NCBI GenBank assembly: GCA_031291095.1
Contig: JARLJR010000020.1
Location: 1 to 64,000, forward strand
DNA length: 64,000 bases
Direction: 5' to 3'
Origin: Legionella sp.
Lineage (GTDB): Bacteria > Pseudomonadota > Gammaproteobacteria > Legionellales > Legionellaceae
Shown here: positions 26,301 to 34,104 of the stretch, piece after piece
How the letters are laid out: each line of letters begins with the position of its first letter
Position numbering within the stretch: position 1 is the first letter of the stretch
Notes under the pieces: generated by a model
Seen by the model: the letters and a program-made list of their open reading frames with translations, nothing else
What the model was told of the DNA's origin: nothing
Databases searched by the model: none
Position numbers and translations under genes: made by a program

Positions 26301-26314
26301 TCGCCAATTATTAG
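23306..26314 (+). CDS. Large repeat protein, 1002 aa; candidate secreted effector
   Basis: The protein is built from about a dozen degenerate repeats of roughly 45-65 residues. Each has a hydrophobic strand, an Asn-rich turn and a helix: FNASLDNPEHPRSGITCAWM, INAAPANKMHPNYGSTVLL, LNDTIRNPKHPDFGLTPAWY, FNTQASNPVHPDYGTNLAWW, LNAAPKNPKHPNYNCPLAYY. The consensus is N-A-x-P/N-HP-x-Y/F-G-x-x-L-A-W. The pattern recalls ankyrin-like stacking but with an added NPxHPxYG loop. There is no signal peptide or membrane helix, and the C-terminus is polar and charged (MGIKKNNVQRHQLESD). Size, repeats and Legionella-like context suggest a type IV effector; that is inference. Confidence 0.75.
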   Translation: MFIHEHSPQAHTQPSNLLTTLHYSPDLLRQFSVTALQKLVQTGDRNMRSLIQNTFRQSWLTTVLYPPTQLSPQILESLTLRHDEQLQLAEYFIELGQDNDDAVLIRTTWLQHYASLFTKQLVNSEFTLSFQLADAWCSLLNESKQSDEFLMQLWNNYQYPIPSSTAEGTAYEINSTAVLLLIIDYQRDEQVLQKFILKNIHQINFNASLDNPEHPRSGITCAWMLAFNDAHCYWMLNKLLPQLIQLTGFRLKINAAPANKMHPNYGSTVLLHAFNDSEYWPGITRALEYELSFDEPDINFNATVSAPTRWRAGGNLALYIAAMLDRVDLIEQYVTKSPEAVIDFNCTMQNITCYEGLSVAWILAADASTIPLFKQLYAANPHTAIDLNGIPSEDCDESYGEENSIAWWLVYHGEFELLKTIIAQQPDTIIDLCGQYTDKDRNDRYCVSYDYAHIDAGIHLAWLLVIKDQVELLIDILKQNVRVLKQWSEPVSDNQYPQYSIPKSLLMARNGTLHLPYNPLIDFDATPFQQEHPYFGLKFNEYLAKEDPKLLKQLKAIQHVTQPIILNDTIRNPKHPDFGLTPAWYLARQAQAWQLQRLLTIQPQGVVLHFNTQASNPVHPDYGTNLAWWLMQEHWLQIIFKQQMRRTPTFRLALNAKPLHPKHPKHGVTLAHMIYNSPMERDDDDWEIFYQQQMHINLDLNAAPTKPSPQSTSLNLANLLVKKGKMGMAIVAQQLQRQAQLLLDLRSSGSLPHFLANSPQVGLKILYEQLQKQPQVTLQLNKSYEQLPKQPEFVVTFDPSFNNYSLAYILAQSPTMGIEILMQQLMLQPELLLNLNEQFNGITLAWLLAQSEKGMQILQTQLALQPNCNLELNAAPKNPKHPNYNCPLAYYLAYTFAGLEIIELTVKKQIHLCIDLDMPMKGWTLGKQLQQDVPHLYDILAARISNANKAVTNQKVSTFFAPAIPDRDNSMGIKKNNVQRHQLESDMECYTDNKRKIMVANY

Positions 26315-26416
26315 GGTTTGTTGACAATTGCTCCCCGCGTAACAATATCAACAAATAATAAACACATCATTTGTTCTGTGATAAGCTGTACCAATCTAAG
26401 AGCAACGAGTTTAGTC

Positions 26417-27262
26417 ATGATTAAAGTTGGACAATTTAATAAATTAAAAATGGTACGTGAAGTTCCTTTTGGCGTGTATTTGCAAGGAGGAGAATTGGGT
26501 GACATTTTATTACCCAATAAATCAGTGCCCAAAGGCGCTTTGGTTGGTGATGTGCTGGATGTATTTGTTTATTTTGATTCCGAAGACAAAATCATTGCCA
26601 CAACCGTACGCCCGCACGCCAAAGTGGGTAGCTGTGCATTTTTAAAAGTAGTTGATGTAAATGCAGTAGGGGCTTTTCTTGATTGGGGGTTAGATAAAGA
26701 TTTATTAGTACCCAAACCAGAACAACATTGCCCTATGGAAAAGGGAAAATATTATCTTGTCTACTTAAAACAAGATCATCAGGGACGCATTATCGCCAGT
26801 TCAAAAATCGATTATTTTTTGGATAAGACGGAAGCTGATTTTAAACCTGGTGAAGAAGTTAACCTGCTTATTGCTGACACAACACCTTTAGGTCGAAAAG
26901 TAATTATCAACAATCGTCACTGGGGATTAATCCATGCAGATGATATTTTTCAAACACTAATTTATGGTAAAAAAATACAGGGATACATTAAAAAAGTACG
27001 TGAAGATGGCAAAATTGATGTTGCTTTAAGACAAATAGGGCAAAACAGCATTAATGAATTAGCACAACGCATTCTAGATAAGCTTGAACAATCCGGCGGT
27101 TTTTTAGCCTTGCATGATAAAAGCTCTCCGGCAGAAATTCAGCAGACATTTGCTGAAAGCAAAAAAAATTTTAAAAGCGCAATTGGACAACTTTATAAAC
27201 GTGGTCTGATTAATATTGAAGAGAAGGGAATTCGCTTACAGGGCACAAAAAAGAAAAGTTAA
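26417..27262 (+). CDS. CvfB-family S1 RNA-binding protein, 281 aa
   Basis: The protein has tandem S1-type beta-barrels: GQFNKLKMVREVPFGVYLQG, GSCAFLKVVDVNAVGAFLDW, then GKKIQGYIKKVREDGKIDVA. A C-terminal winged-helix-like part (KSAIGQLYKRGLINIEEKGI) completes the CvfB arrangement. CvfB proteins bind RNA and affect virulence gene expression in staphylococci. The open frame extends upstream to 26318, but MIKVGQFNKL at 26417 matches family N-termini, so this start is used. It is followed by a small hairpin at 27267-27290. Confidence 0.85.
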   Translation: MIKVGQFNKLKMVREVPFGVYLQGGELGDILLPNKSVPKGALVGDVLDVFVYFDSEDKIIATTVRPHAKVGSCAFLKVVDVNAVGAFLDWGLDKDLLVPKPEQHCPMEKGKYYLVYLKQDHQGRIIASSKIDYFLDKTEADFKPGEEVNLLIADTTPLGRKVIINNRHWGLIHADDIFQTLIYGKKIQGYIKKVREDGKIDVALRQIGQNSINELAQRILDKLEQSGGFLALHDKSSPAEIQQTFAESKKNFKSAIGQLYKRGLINIEEKGIRLQGTKKKS

Positions 27263-27266
27263 TGTT

Positions 27267-27290
27267 CAGGGTTCGAAGCACAGAACCCTG
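27267..27290. repeat. Hairpin after the CvfB-like gene
   Basis: CAGGGTTC and GAACCCTG form a perfect 8-bp stem with an 8-base loop, starting 4 bases after the stop at 27262. No T-run follows, so it is at best a weak terminator. It overlaps the dispersed repeat at 27286-27318. Confidence 0.5.
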
Positions 27291-27318
27291 GGTTGCTTCA
27301 CTTCGTTCGCAATGACGG
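27286..27318 (+). repeat. Dispersed 33-bp repeat, copy 1
   Basis: The unit begins CCCTGGGTTGCTTCACTTCG and ends AATGACGG. A second copy at 36030-36062 is identical at 31 of 33 positions. Both lie between genes. The unit looks like part of a small interspersed palindromic repeat family. Confidence 0.75.
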
Positions 27319-27466
27319 AAGCTTTAAGCTGAGCATTAATGCCCTAGATTAATTTATCTTTTCATCAACGAATTATCTAACCTTTACAGCACAAAACTCC
27401 GGGGTATTTAGCAAATAAAAAATTATCTTATCTGCGATAAGTTTTGCAAGTGGATTTTTTGGGCTG

Positions 27467-28825
27467 TTAAATCATCCGCTCCTGAGGTTGATATTCCTCG
27501 GTGTTCAACACTACTGATTCCGATGATACATCATTGGTGTATTTATTTTTACGAAAAAAACTCATTGGACTAAACATGTTTGATGCCCTAATTACCGCAT
27601 GTTTTCCCCAATTAAAAAGCGCACTGCAATTATCAACAATCGTGTTTGTTACTGTGCCGGTTGTTTTACCTATAATTGAGCCTAGCTCCACACCGGCCAA
27701 ACTTGCCGCTAATAGCGCACTTAAATAAGAGAGCTTTATTAAAGCATCCTCATTATTATAGAGCTCATAAAAGTACACCATAATGCCAACAATATTCGAC
27801 ATTGCTTTAATAAAATGAATTAAATCAATATGATTGTCATTCGTAATACGCGCTATAAACTCTAATATTGCGAGTGTATTAGTAAAACGGAAGCTCGTAT
27901 GTTCTGAATAGCTGCGAATTAAAATAAAGGAAATCAGCGAAAGACCATTTGCCGTCTCCTGATCTAAGTTAAAGAGTTTTACCTGAGCTAGAAAAGCAGC
28001 AACAGCAGATTCTGCAGCACTATTTATAAATCCAATTCTTAGTCCACTGAAAAGAAGAGTAGAAGAAAATGGAGGCGATTTATAAATGCGAGTACATATT
28101 TGTTTGTCCAATGGACCTGGAACAAGTGCGTATCCCTCACCAAATGGACAGTATACATTCGAGTAACAATAATTATTGGGGCTACTTAATAACCATTCAT
28201 AACCCATGACGGAACATCCTCTACCCTGAGGTAGTGCCAGTAATTGTTGTTTAACTGACTCAATTTCATGGGTATGGTCAATGCCTAAAGCATGCCCAAT
28301 TTCATGGGCAATGGTATTTTGATATGGATTATTTGCTGCATTATAAGACAAACAGATTAATGAGTATTGATAGGCACCGCCAACAGGATGATTCCAAGCC
28401 TCGCCTTCGTGCACGAACTGTTTACACAGCGCAAATATGATTCCTGGTTGATTCGCAAGCAGGTTTTTTTTATAGCTAAATTCAATGGTTTCGCCACAAG
28501 CAATACGCCATAAACCAAGAGTATTGCTCACTTTTTCTTGGCTAGATAATGCTAAAGATTCCATGGTTAAATTTGGATGTTCTTTGTAGGCTCGTCTTTG
28601 TAGCACTTCAGGAATAAAGCCTGGATCAAAAGTATAATTAATTACCGTTGTTCTTGCATAGGGCTCTCTTTTCCACCGTCCCATAACAAGAGCAGTAAAT
28701 TCCCTATCAGTTAGCGTAGGACACAAAATTTCAGATTTTTCATTCACAGCAAGGAAACCATTATGTTTTTGGCTTATGTAAGCACAAAAAGAACAGAGAG
28801 TCAAAAATAAAGTCAGCCTCTCCAC
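27467..28825 (-). CDS. Secreted matrixin-like zinc metallopeptidase with hydrophobic C-terminus, 452 aa
   Basis: The zinc motif NTIAHEIGHALGIDHTHE (His174, His178, His184; catalytic Glu175) is the metzincin HExxHxxGxxH form. RGCSVMGYEWL supplies the Met-turn Met. The N-terminus is hydrophobic (MERLTLFLTLCSFCAY) and could be a signal peptide, but the start is a GTG without a Shine-Dalgarno at the edge of a hairpin, so the N-terminus may be altered. Residues about 270-400 hold two or three hydrophobic helices, unusual for a matrixin. Several Cys pairs suggest disulfides. Peptidase fold is confident; target unknown. Confidence 0.8.
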   Translation of the reverse strand: MERLTLFLTLCSFCAYISQKHNGFLAVNEKSEILCPTLTDREFTALVMGRWKREPYARTTVINYTFDPGFIPEVLQRRAYKEHPNLTMESLALSSQEKVSNTLGLWRIACGETIEFSYKKNLLANQPGIIFALCKQFVHEGEAWNHPVGGAYQYSLICLSYNAANNPYQNTIAHEIGHALGIDHTHEIESVKQQLLALPQGRGCSVMGYEWLLSSPNNYCYSNVYCPFGEGYALVPGPLDKQICTRIYKSPPFSSTLLFSGLRIGFINSAAESAVAAFLAQVKLFNLDQETANGLSLISFILIRSYSEHTSFRFTNTLAILEFIARITNDNHIDLIHFIKAMSNIVGIMVYFYELYNNEDALIKLSYLSALLAASLAGVELGSIIGKTTGTVTNTIVDNCSALFNWGKHAVIRASNMFSPMSFFRKNKYTNDVSSESVVLNTEEYQPQERMI

Positions 28826-28860
28826 GTAGCCCGTATTACCATAGCCTAATATGGGCTACG
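28825..28860. repeat. Imperfect 14-bp hairpin at the metallopeptidase start
   Basis: CGTAGCCCGTATTA (28825-28838) and TAATATGGGCTACG (28847-28860) pair with one mismatch around an 8-base loop. It overlaps the GTG start of the minus-strand peptidase gene and could hide its ribosome site or terminate leftward transcription from the amidohydrolase side. Confidence 0.6.
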
Positions 28861-28895
28861 TTTGGATGGGTCAAAATGACCTAACCTACTGCAAT

Positions 28896-30689
28896 CTAAA
28901 ATGCCCAACAAAAACAACCACCCCATTGCCATGATTTATGCTGACAGTGAGACGATGAGTGATGGTGTTGATGAACGATACATGCAGCTGAAGTAAAGAG
29001 TTTGTCGCGGTTATATCCACCATAATATTTTACTGGAGACCAGGAAGGACTCACTGGTGGTAATGGAGGATTAAATTTAGAGAACTGTTCACAAGCATGA
29101 ACAATCTCACCGCCAACAACCGTCATCAGCGAATAAATATCTTTGATTTCTTCATCAGGAACCTGAAAAAAATTTTTCGATAAAACCGCAAAATCCGCTA
29201 ATTGATTGGGAAGGAATGAGCCTTTGCTTTCTTCTTCATTGGAAAACCAGGCACTTCCTTTGGTATAAAGTTCCAATGCTTTGTCTCGAGAAAGAATATT
29301 ATCTTCTTGATACAGCGCTTGACCTCCTACCGTTTTTCCAGTAGTGAGCCAATACAAACATAGCCATGGGTTATAACTAGAAACTCGAGTCGCATCAGTT
29401 CCCATACCTACAGGAATACCGGCTTCGATTAGTTTAGTAATTGGTGGGGTGCGTAAGGTTTTTTCTTTCCCATAACGCTCACTGAAATACTCGCCTTGAA
29501 ATGCCATTCTATCTTGAATTGCGATACCACCGCCGAGTTTTTTCACTCGCTCAATAGACTTATCCGAAATAGTTTCGGCATGGTCAAAAAACCAATGTAA
29601 TTGATCAATGGGCGTTTCAGAATTCACTTGCTCATAAACCGTTAATGCGCGTGCAATGGATTCCTCGTAGGTTGCATGTAGCCTAAAGGGCCATTGATTT
29701 TTTGCTAAAATCTCAACTACCGGTTTTAATTGCTCTTCCATAACGTCAGGTAAATCAGGACGAGGTTGCAGAAAATCTTCAAAATCAGCCGCAGAAAAAA
29801 CGAGCATTTCTCCCGCGCCATTATGACGATAATAATCATTACCTTGTTGGTATTTTGAGGTTTGCGTCCAATGCGTAAAATCCTCTAGTTCATGTCCTGG
29901 TTTTTGGGTAAATAGATTATAGGCGATACGTAAAGTCAGCTTATTTTCCTTATCCAGGTGTTGAATCACCTCATAGTCATCAGGGTAGTTCTGAAAACCA
30001 CCGCCGGCATCAATAACGCTAGTAATTCCAAGACGATTTAATTCACGCATAAAATGTAAGGTCGAATTGATTTGATCGCTTCTGCCTAATTTAGGGCCCT
30101 GTGCCAATGCTGAATAAAGAATAATGGCATTAGGGTGAGCAATTAACATCCCGGTGGGATTGCCTGATTTATCCCGTTGAATTTGCGTTCCAGGCATTTC
30201 CTGGGTGTTTTTATCATAGCCAATCGCATTCAATGCAGCTTTGTTGAGTAAAGCCCTATCGTACAAATGCAAAATAAAAACGGGCGTCTCTTTAGAAACC
30301 GCATTGATCTCCTCTAAGGTGGGCATTCTGCGTTCTTTGAATTGAAACTCCGTCCAGCCCCCTACTACACGAACCCATTGTGGAGCTGGGGTGCGGGCAG
30401 CCTGCTCTTTGAGCATATGCAACGCCTCATTAAGGCTGCGAATCCCATCCCAGCGTAACTCCATATTAAAATTTAAGCCGCCACGAATCAGGTGGATATG
30501 AGAGTCATTTAAGCCTGGAATCACTGTTTTCTTATGCAAATCGATTAGCTTAGTTGATGAGATTTTCAGCTTCATAATTTCATCATCTAAACCAAATTGC
30601 ATAAATCGATGATTTTTAATGGCAACAGCAGTAATTTTTTTACTAATACCTGAGCCTTTAAAATTACCATTGTAATAAATAGTATCCAT
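28896..30689 (-). CDS. YtcJ-like metal-dependent amidohydrolase with His/Cys-rich tail, 597 aa
   Basis: VIPGLNDSHIHLIRGG gives the HxH metal ligands (His64, His66), FRLHATYEE and WFFDHAETIS the later His ligands, and VGMGTDATRVSSYNP the Asp, all typical of the amidohydrolase_3 / YtcJ family. It is somewhat longer than many relatives. The C-terminus is odd: an insertion rich in His, Ser, Cys and Trp (VHQHHHSSSHCQHKSW, then GGCFCWAF). AGGAG precedes the ATG. It is 105 bases downstream of an isochorismatase-type hydrolase on the same strand, probably in one operon. The substrate is likely an amide or N-acyl compound. Confidence 0.85.
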   Translation of the reverse strand: MDTIYYNGNFKGSGISKKITAVAIKNHRFMQFGLDDEIMKLKISSTKLIDLHKKTVIPGLNDSHIHLIRGGLNFNMELRWDGIRSLNEALHMLKEQAARTPAPQWVRVVGGWTEFQFKERRMPTLEEINAVSKETPVFILHLYDRALLNKAALNAIGYDKNTQEMPGTQIQRDKSGNPTGMLIAHPNAIILYSALAQGPKLGRSDQINSTLHFMRELNRLGITSVIDAGGGFQNYPDDYEVIQHLDKENKLTLRIAYNLFTQKPGHELEDFTHWTQTSKYQQGNDYYRHNGAGEMLVFSAADFEDFLQPRPDLPDVMEEQLKPVVEILAKNQWPFRLHATYEESIARALTVYEQVNSETPIDQLHWFFDHAETISDKSIERVKKLGGGIAIQDRMAFQGEYFSERYGKEKTLRTPPITKLIEAGIPVGMGTDATRVSSYNPWLCLYWLTTGKTVGGQALYQEDNILSRDKALELYTKGSAWFSNEEESKGSFLPNQLADFAVLSKNFFQVPDEEIKDIYSLMTVVGGEIVHACEQFSKFNPPLPPVSPSWSPVKYYGGYNRDKLFTSAACIVHQHHHSSSHCQHKSWQWGGCFCWAF

Positions 30690-30794
30690 CTCTAGGTTCT
30701 CCTAAGAGGAGCCTTAAGGAAATAGATTCCCGCACTTGCGGGAATAATAAGAATCAGATAGCCCCTAGGCTCAATTGAATTAATATGAATTGCT

Positions 30795-31460
30795 TTATTT
30801 CACGATTTTGCCACGCCACTCACTCCTTGGCTTTTGCTTGTGTACCATGGTGTACGCATAATCAACACCCATGCCATAGGCACCACTGTGTTCTTTGACG
30901 ATGTTCATTACCTCATCATAGGTCTCTCTTCTTGCCCAATCACGTTGCCATTCCAATAACAACTGTTGCCAGGTTAAAGGTACTACACCCGCTTGTTCCA
31001 TACGACGCATGGAGGACTCATGACCTATGGGACTGGTGCCCCCACAAGCATCCTCAACAACATAGAGTTCATATCCATCGTGCATTGCTGAGAACGCGCA
31101 CATATTAATGCACACTTCCGTCCATAAGCCGCCAAGAATTAGTTTCTTTTTGCCGGTAGCTTCTACATGTTGTCGTACAGCCTGAGAATCCCATGAGTTC
31201 ATACTGGTGCGCTCAATGATGTCATTTTGGGGAAATACGTCGAGCAGCTCAGGCCAGATAAAACCACTAAAACTTTCTGTTTCCACGGAGGTAAGAATGG
31301 TAGGCACTTTGAATAACTTGGCCGCTTTGGCTACAGCGGTCGCATTGTTTTTGAGACTTTGACGGTCAATACTGGTGACACCAAAGGCCATTTGTGGTTG
31401 ATAATCAATCATCAGAAGGACGGAGTTTTTAGGTGTCAGTAACTCGATTTTCTTATCCAT
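30795..31460 (-). CDS. Isochorismatase-like cysteine hydrolase, 221 aa
   Basis: The catalytic triad positions of the family are recognisable: SVLLMIDYQPQMAFG (Asp19), a Lys in the middle strand (KKKLILGG region), and GLWTEVCINMCAF (Cys117). The length and the MAFG motif fit the YcaC-like branch, which hydrolyses unidentified small amides rather than isochorismate. GGAAGA lies before the ATG. It heads the two-gene minus-strand operon with the amidohydrolase, divergent from the VOC/outer-membrane block. Confidence 0.88.
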   Translation of the reverse strand: MDKKIELLTPKNSVLLMIDYQPQMAFGVTSIDRQSLKNNATAVAKAAKLFKVPTILTSVETESFSGFIWPELLDVFPQNDIIERTSMNSWDSQAVRQHVEATGKKKLILGGLWTEVCINMCAFSAMHDGYELYVVEDACGGTSPIGHESSMRRMEQAGVVPLTWQQLLLEWQRDWARRETYDEVMNIVKEHSGAYGMGVDYAYTMVHKQKPRSEWRGKIVK

Positions 31461-31704
31461 AGCATTCTTCCTTGTGTGAAATGTAGCGTGTAAGTGATAG
31501 CCCGCGCCAATAGATCAATTATAGATCATACGGATTATTTTATGTGGCCATTAAGATAAGCTGAAATACTGTATATGGTTACAAGGAGTCTAAATAAATG
31601 TATAATTTTACGCGCGTTAAAAAAAGCGATTTAATAAGTACTAGGTCAAAGGACATAGCTCACTAACCTCTTACTTTAATAATTATTTTAGTAAGGATAT
31701 TCAC

Positions 31705-32622
31705 ATGAAAAAATTAGGGATAAGCGCTTTTATTTTATTCATTATGACTCAGTGCACGGCCCATGCAATGCAAAGCCCAGGTTTTGCTGTTGGACCTCAA
31801 TATGATACCACCCACGTTTATGTTGCTCCTGAAAATTTTGATCGTTTTGTTTCCAGTTTTGTCAGCACCTTTGGTGGAAAAACATCAAAGAAGGGTGTTT
31901 TTCAGGTAACACCGACCCCCAGCCAAACAATGTCACAGCTCGCGTTAACTCCTGCTGGGACGATTTCTGTCTTTGGATTTAAAACACCAATTCCTTATCC
32001 TTTTGGTACTGAAAGAACTGGGTATTTGGTTAATGATTTTGATAAAGCAATTCTGGCCGCCCGTTCTGCTGGTGCTGATGTGATTGTAGCCCCATTTCCC
32101 GATCCAATTGGTCGTGATGCCATTATTCAGTGGCCAGGTGGTGTGAACATGCAAATCTATTGGCATACAACCCCGCCATCCTATGAGCCTTTAGCAACAA
32201 TTCCAGAAAATCGGGTTTATATTTCTACTGATCGCGCTAATTTGTTTGCCCAACGCTTCTCCAGCTTTGCTCGAGGAAAAATTGTTGCTGATGACCCCAA
32301 AGCCTCAGGAATAGAAATTGGTCAGCCGGGAACTACTTATCGACGTATGTCTATAGAGTCGGGTTTTGGTAAAATGCGAGTCATTGTGACCAATGGGCAT
32401 TTAAACTGGCCTTATGGTCACGAAATGACCGGCTATGAAGTGCCTAACTTAAAAGAAACTTTAGATAAAGCACAGGCTGCCGGAGCTAAAATTCTTGTTG
32501 CACCAGTTACTTCTGGAGGCCGTATCTCGGCGATGGTTCAATTCCCAGGAGGTTACATTGCAGAAATTCACGAACTAACAAAGAGCACTGAAGACTCACA
32601 GAAACCCACTACTAAGCAGTAA
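31705..32622 (+). CDS. Secreted glyoxalase/VOC-fold protein, 305 aa
   Basis: A signal peptide MKKLGISAFILFIMTQCTAHA (cleavage after about residue 21) leads into two VOC-like repeats. One has THVYVAPENFDRFVSSFVST and GRDAIIQWPGGVNMQIYWH; the other has RVYISTDRANLFAQRFSSF and SAMVQFPGGYIAEIHEL. Each includes the pattern of a paired beta-alpha-beta3 module with Gly-Tyr-x-V and a terminal E/Q ligand. A periplasmic or secreted VOC protein is uncommon. The stop is immediately followed by the ATG of the outer-membrane protein gene, so the two are coupled. Confidence 0.8.
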   Translation: MKKLGISAFILFIMTQCTAHAMQSPGFAVGPQYDTTHVYVAPENFDRFVSSFVSTFGGKTSKKGVFQVTPTPSQTMSQLALTPAGTISVFGFKTPIPYPFGTERTGYLVNDFDKAILAARSAGADVIVAPFPDPIGRDAIIQWPGGVNMQIYWHTTPPSYEPLATIPENRVYISTDRANLFAQRFSSFARGKIVADDPKASGIEIGQPGTTYRRMSIESGFGKMRVIVTNGHLNWPYGHEMTGYEVPNLKETLDKAQAAGAKILVAPVTSGGRISAMVQFPGGYIAEIHELTKSTEDSQKPTTKQ

Positions 32623-34026
32623 ATGAACCCCAGGAGCTTACTTTTTTATAGCTTGCTGCTAAGTTCATGTACCGTACTCGGTAATCAGAACACACCACCT
32701 TCTCAGGTGCCAAAGCGTCCAACGATTATGTTTAATCGCTGGCAAGAAGACTGGTCTGTTCTGGCTAATCCGAATGTTCCACGTGAACCCTTTGATGAAC
32801 TAAAATATATTCCCTTATCAAAAACCAATCCGCAAACCTATCTTTCTTTTGGGATTAATCTGCGTGAGCGCTTTGAAAGTAATGATGCCGTTAATTTTGA
32901 TGTAGGCAATAGCGTACCGCAGTCTTATGTCATTAGTCGTTTTGAACAACATATTGATTTACACATTGCGAATAAACTGCAAAGTTTCGTGCAATTTCAA
33001 AGTGATTTTTCGCCTTGGAAAACCATTATTACCCCAGTTGACCAAGACCGCTTGGATTTAGAACAGGCATTTACAACATTAGTTGAGCCGATTGCAGGAG
33101 GTACCTTTAAGTTTCGCACAGGCCGCCAACAATTTGCTTTCGATTTACAACGTTTTGTTTCTGTTCGTGATGGACCTAACGTGCGTCTGTCTTATGATGC
33201 AATATGGGGCGATTATGAGCACGGGGCCTGGCGCTTTATTTCATTTTATAGCCGCCCGGTTGTGACACTCAATCTTCGTGCTTTTGATGATTACAGCAGC
33301 AGCCACTATACCTTTAGTGGTTTTCGGGTTGAACGCAAAGTACAAAGTCTAGGTAAGATAAATTCCTATATTGCTCATTTCAAACAAGATAATGTCCATT
33401 ACGTTTCCGTCTCTGGAAATGAGCGCCGTACTATTTTGGATGCGCGTATTGTCGGGAAAGGTACCGCTTTCGACTGGGATTTAGAGTTTATGGGGCAAGA
33501 AGGAAGCATTGCCAATAAGCAAATTCGTGCCTGGGCGATGGGGTCTCGTTCTGGATATACGCTAAATAAATTGCGTTGGTCACCACGACTTGGTTTGCAG
33601 GTTGATGCAGCCTCAGGAAACCATAATCCCCATGGAAAGACCTTTGGAACCTTTAACCCCCTCTTCCCCAATGGCTATTATGTCACGCTTTCGGGCTATA
33701 CAGGCTATTCTAACTTTGTCCATCTTAAACCATCATTCAGCCTACAGCCTAATCCCTCATTTACAGCGATGATTGCCGCAGCAGCTTTATGGCGTGAAAC
33801 AATTGCAGATGCGGTCTATACCCAACCGATTATCCCTGTACCTGGTACAGCCGGTGAGGGGGGCAGATTTACCGGCCATTATTATCAATTGCGTTTTGAT
33901 TGGCTCATATCCCGTCATTTCACCGGTGCTCTTGAAGCGGTACATTATCAAGTTGCTGAGTCCATTCGCGCTGTAGGAGGAAAAAATTCGAATTATGTTG
34001 GGGTTCAAATTCAGTTTGGTTGGTAA
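32623..34026 (+). CDS. Alginate-export-family outer-membrane beta-barrel, 467 aa
   Basis: The N-terminus (MNPRSLLFYSLLLSSCTVLG) is a signal sequence whose LSSC could even be a lipobox. The rest is made of alternating amphipathic strands with aromatic girdles. Recognisable family pieces include FGINLRERFESNDAVNF, FKFRTGRQQFAFDLQRFV and WRFISFYSRPVVTLN, ending in a strand with C-terminal aromatic residue (VGVQIQFGW). It likely forms a specific channel for a small solute. The ATG abuts the TAA of the VOC gene. Confidence 0.85.
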   Translation: MNPRSLLFYSLLLSSCTVLGNQNTPPSQVPKRPTIMFNRWQEDWSVLANPNVPREPFDELKYIPLSKTNPQTYLSFGINLRERFESNDAVNFDVGNSVPQSYVISRFEQHIDLHIANKLQSFVQFQSDFSPWKTIITPVDQDRLDLEQAFTTLVEPIAGGTFKFRTGRQQFAFDLQRFVSVRDGPNVRLSYDAIWGDYEHGAWRFISFYSRPVVTLNLRAFDDYSSSHYTFSGFRVERKVQSLGKINSYIAHFKQDNVHYVSVSGNERRTILDARIVGKGTAFDWDLEFMGQEGSIANKQIRAWAMGSRSGYTLNKLRWSPRLGLQVDAASGNHNPHGKTFGTFNPLFPNGYYVTLSGYTGYSNFVHLKPSFSLQPNPSFTAMIAAAALWRETIADAVYTQPIIPVPGTAGEGGRFTGHYYQLRFDWLISRHFTGALEAVHYQVAESIRAVGGKNSNYVGVQIQFGW

Positions 34027-34104
34027 TGCCGTCGTGAATTTCTAGCATTGTGTCTAAAAAATAGTGTATTATCTTGAGCGTATATAAAGTCCAATTAAGA
34101 AATT

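Noticed and set aside
27267-27318. Possible tRNA because of a GTTCGAA sequence and nearby stem
   Set aside because: No cloverleaf can be formed: no acceptor, D or anticodon arms; it is explained by a simple hairpin plus a dispersed repeat.
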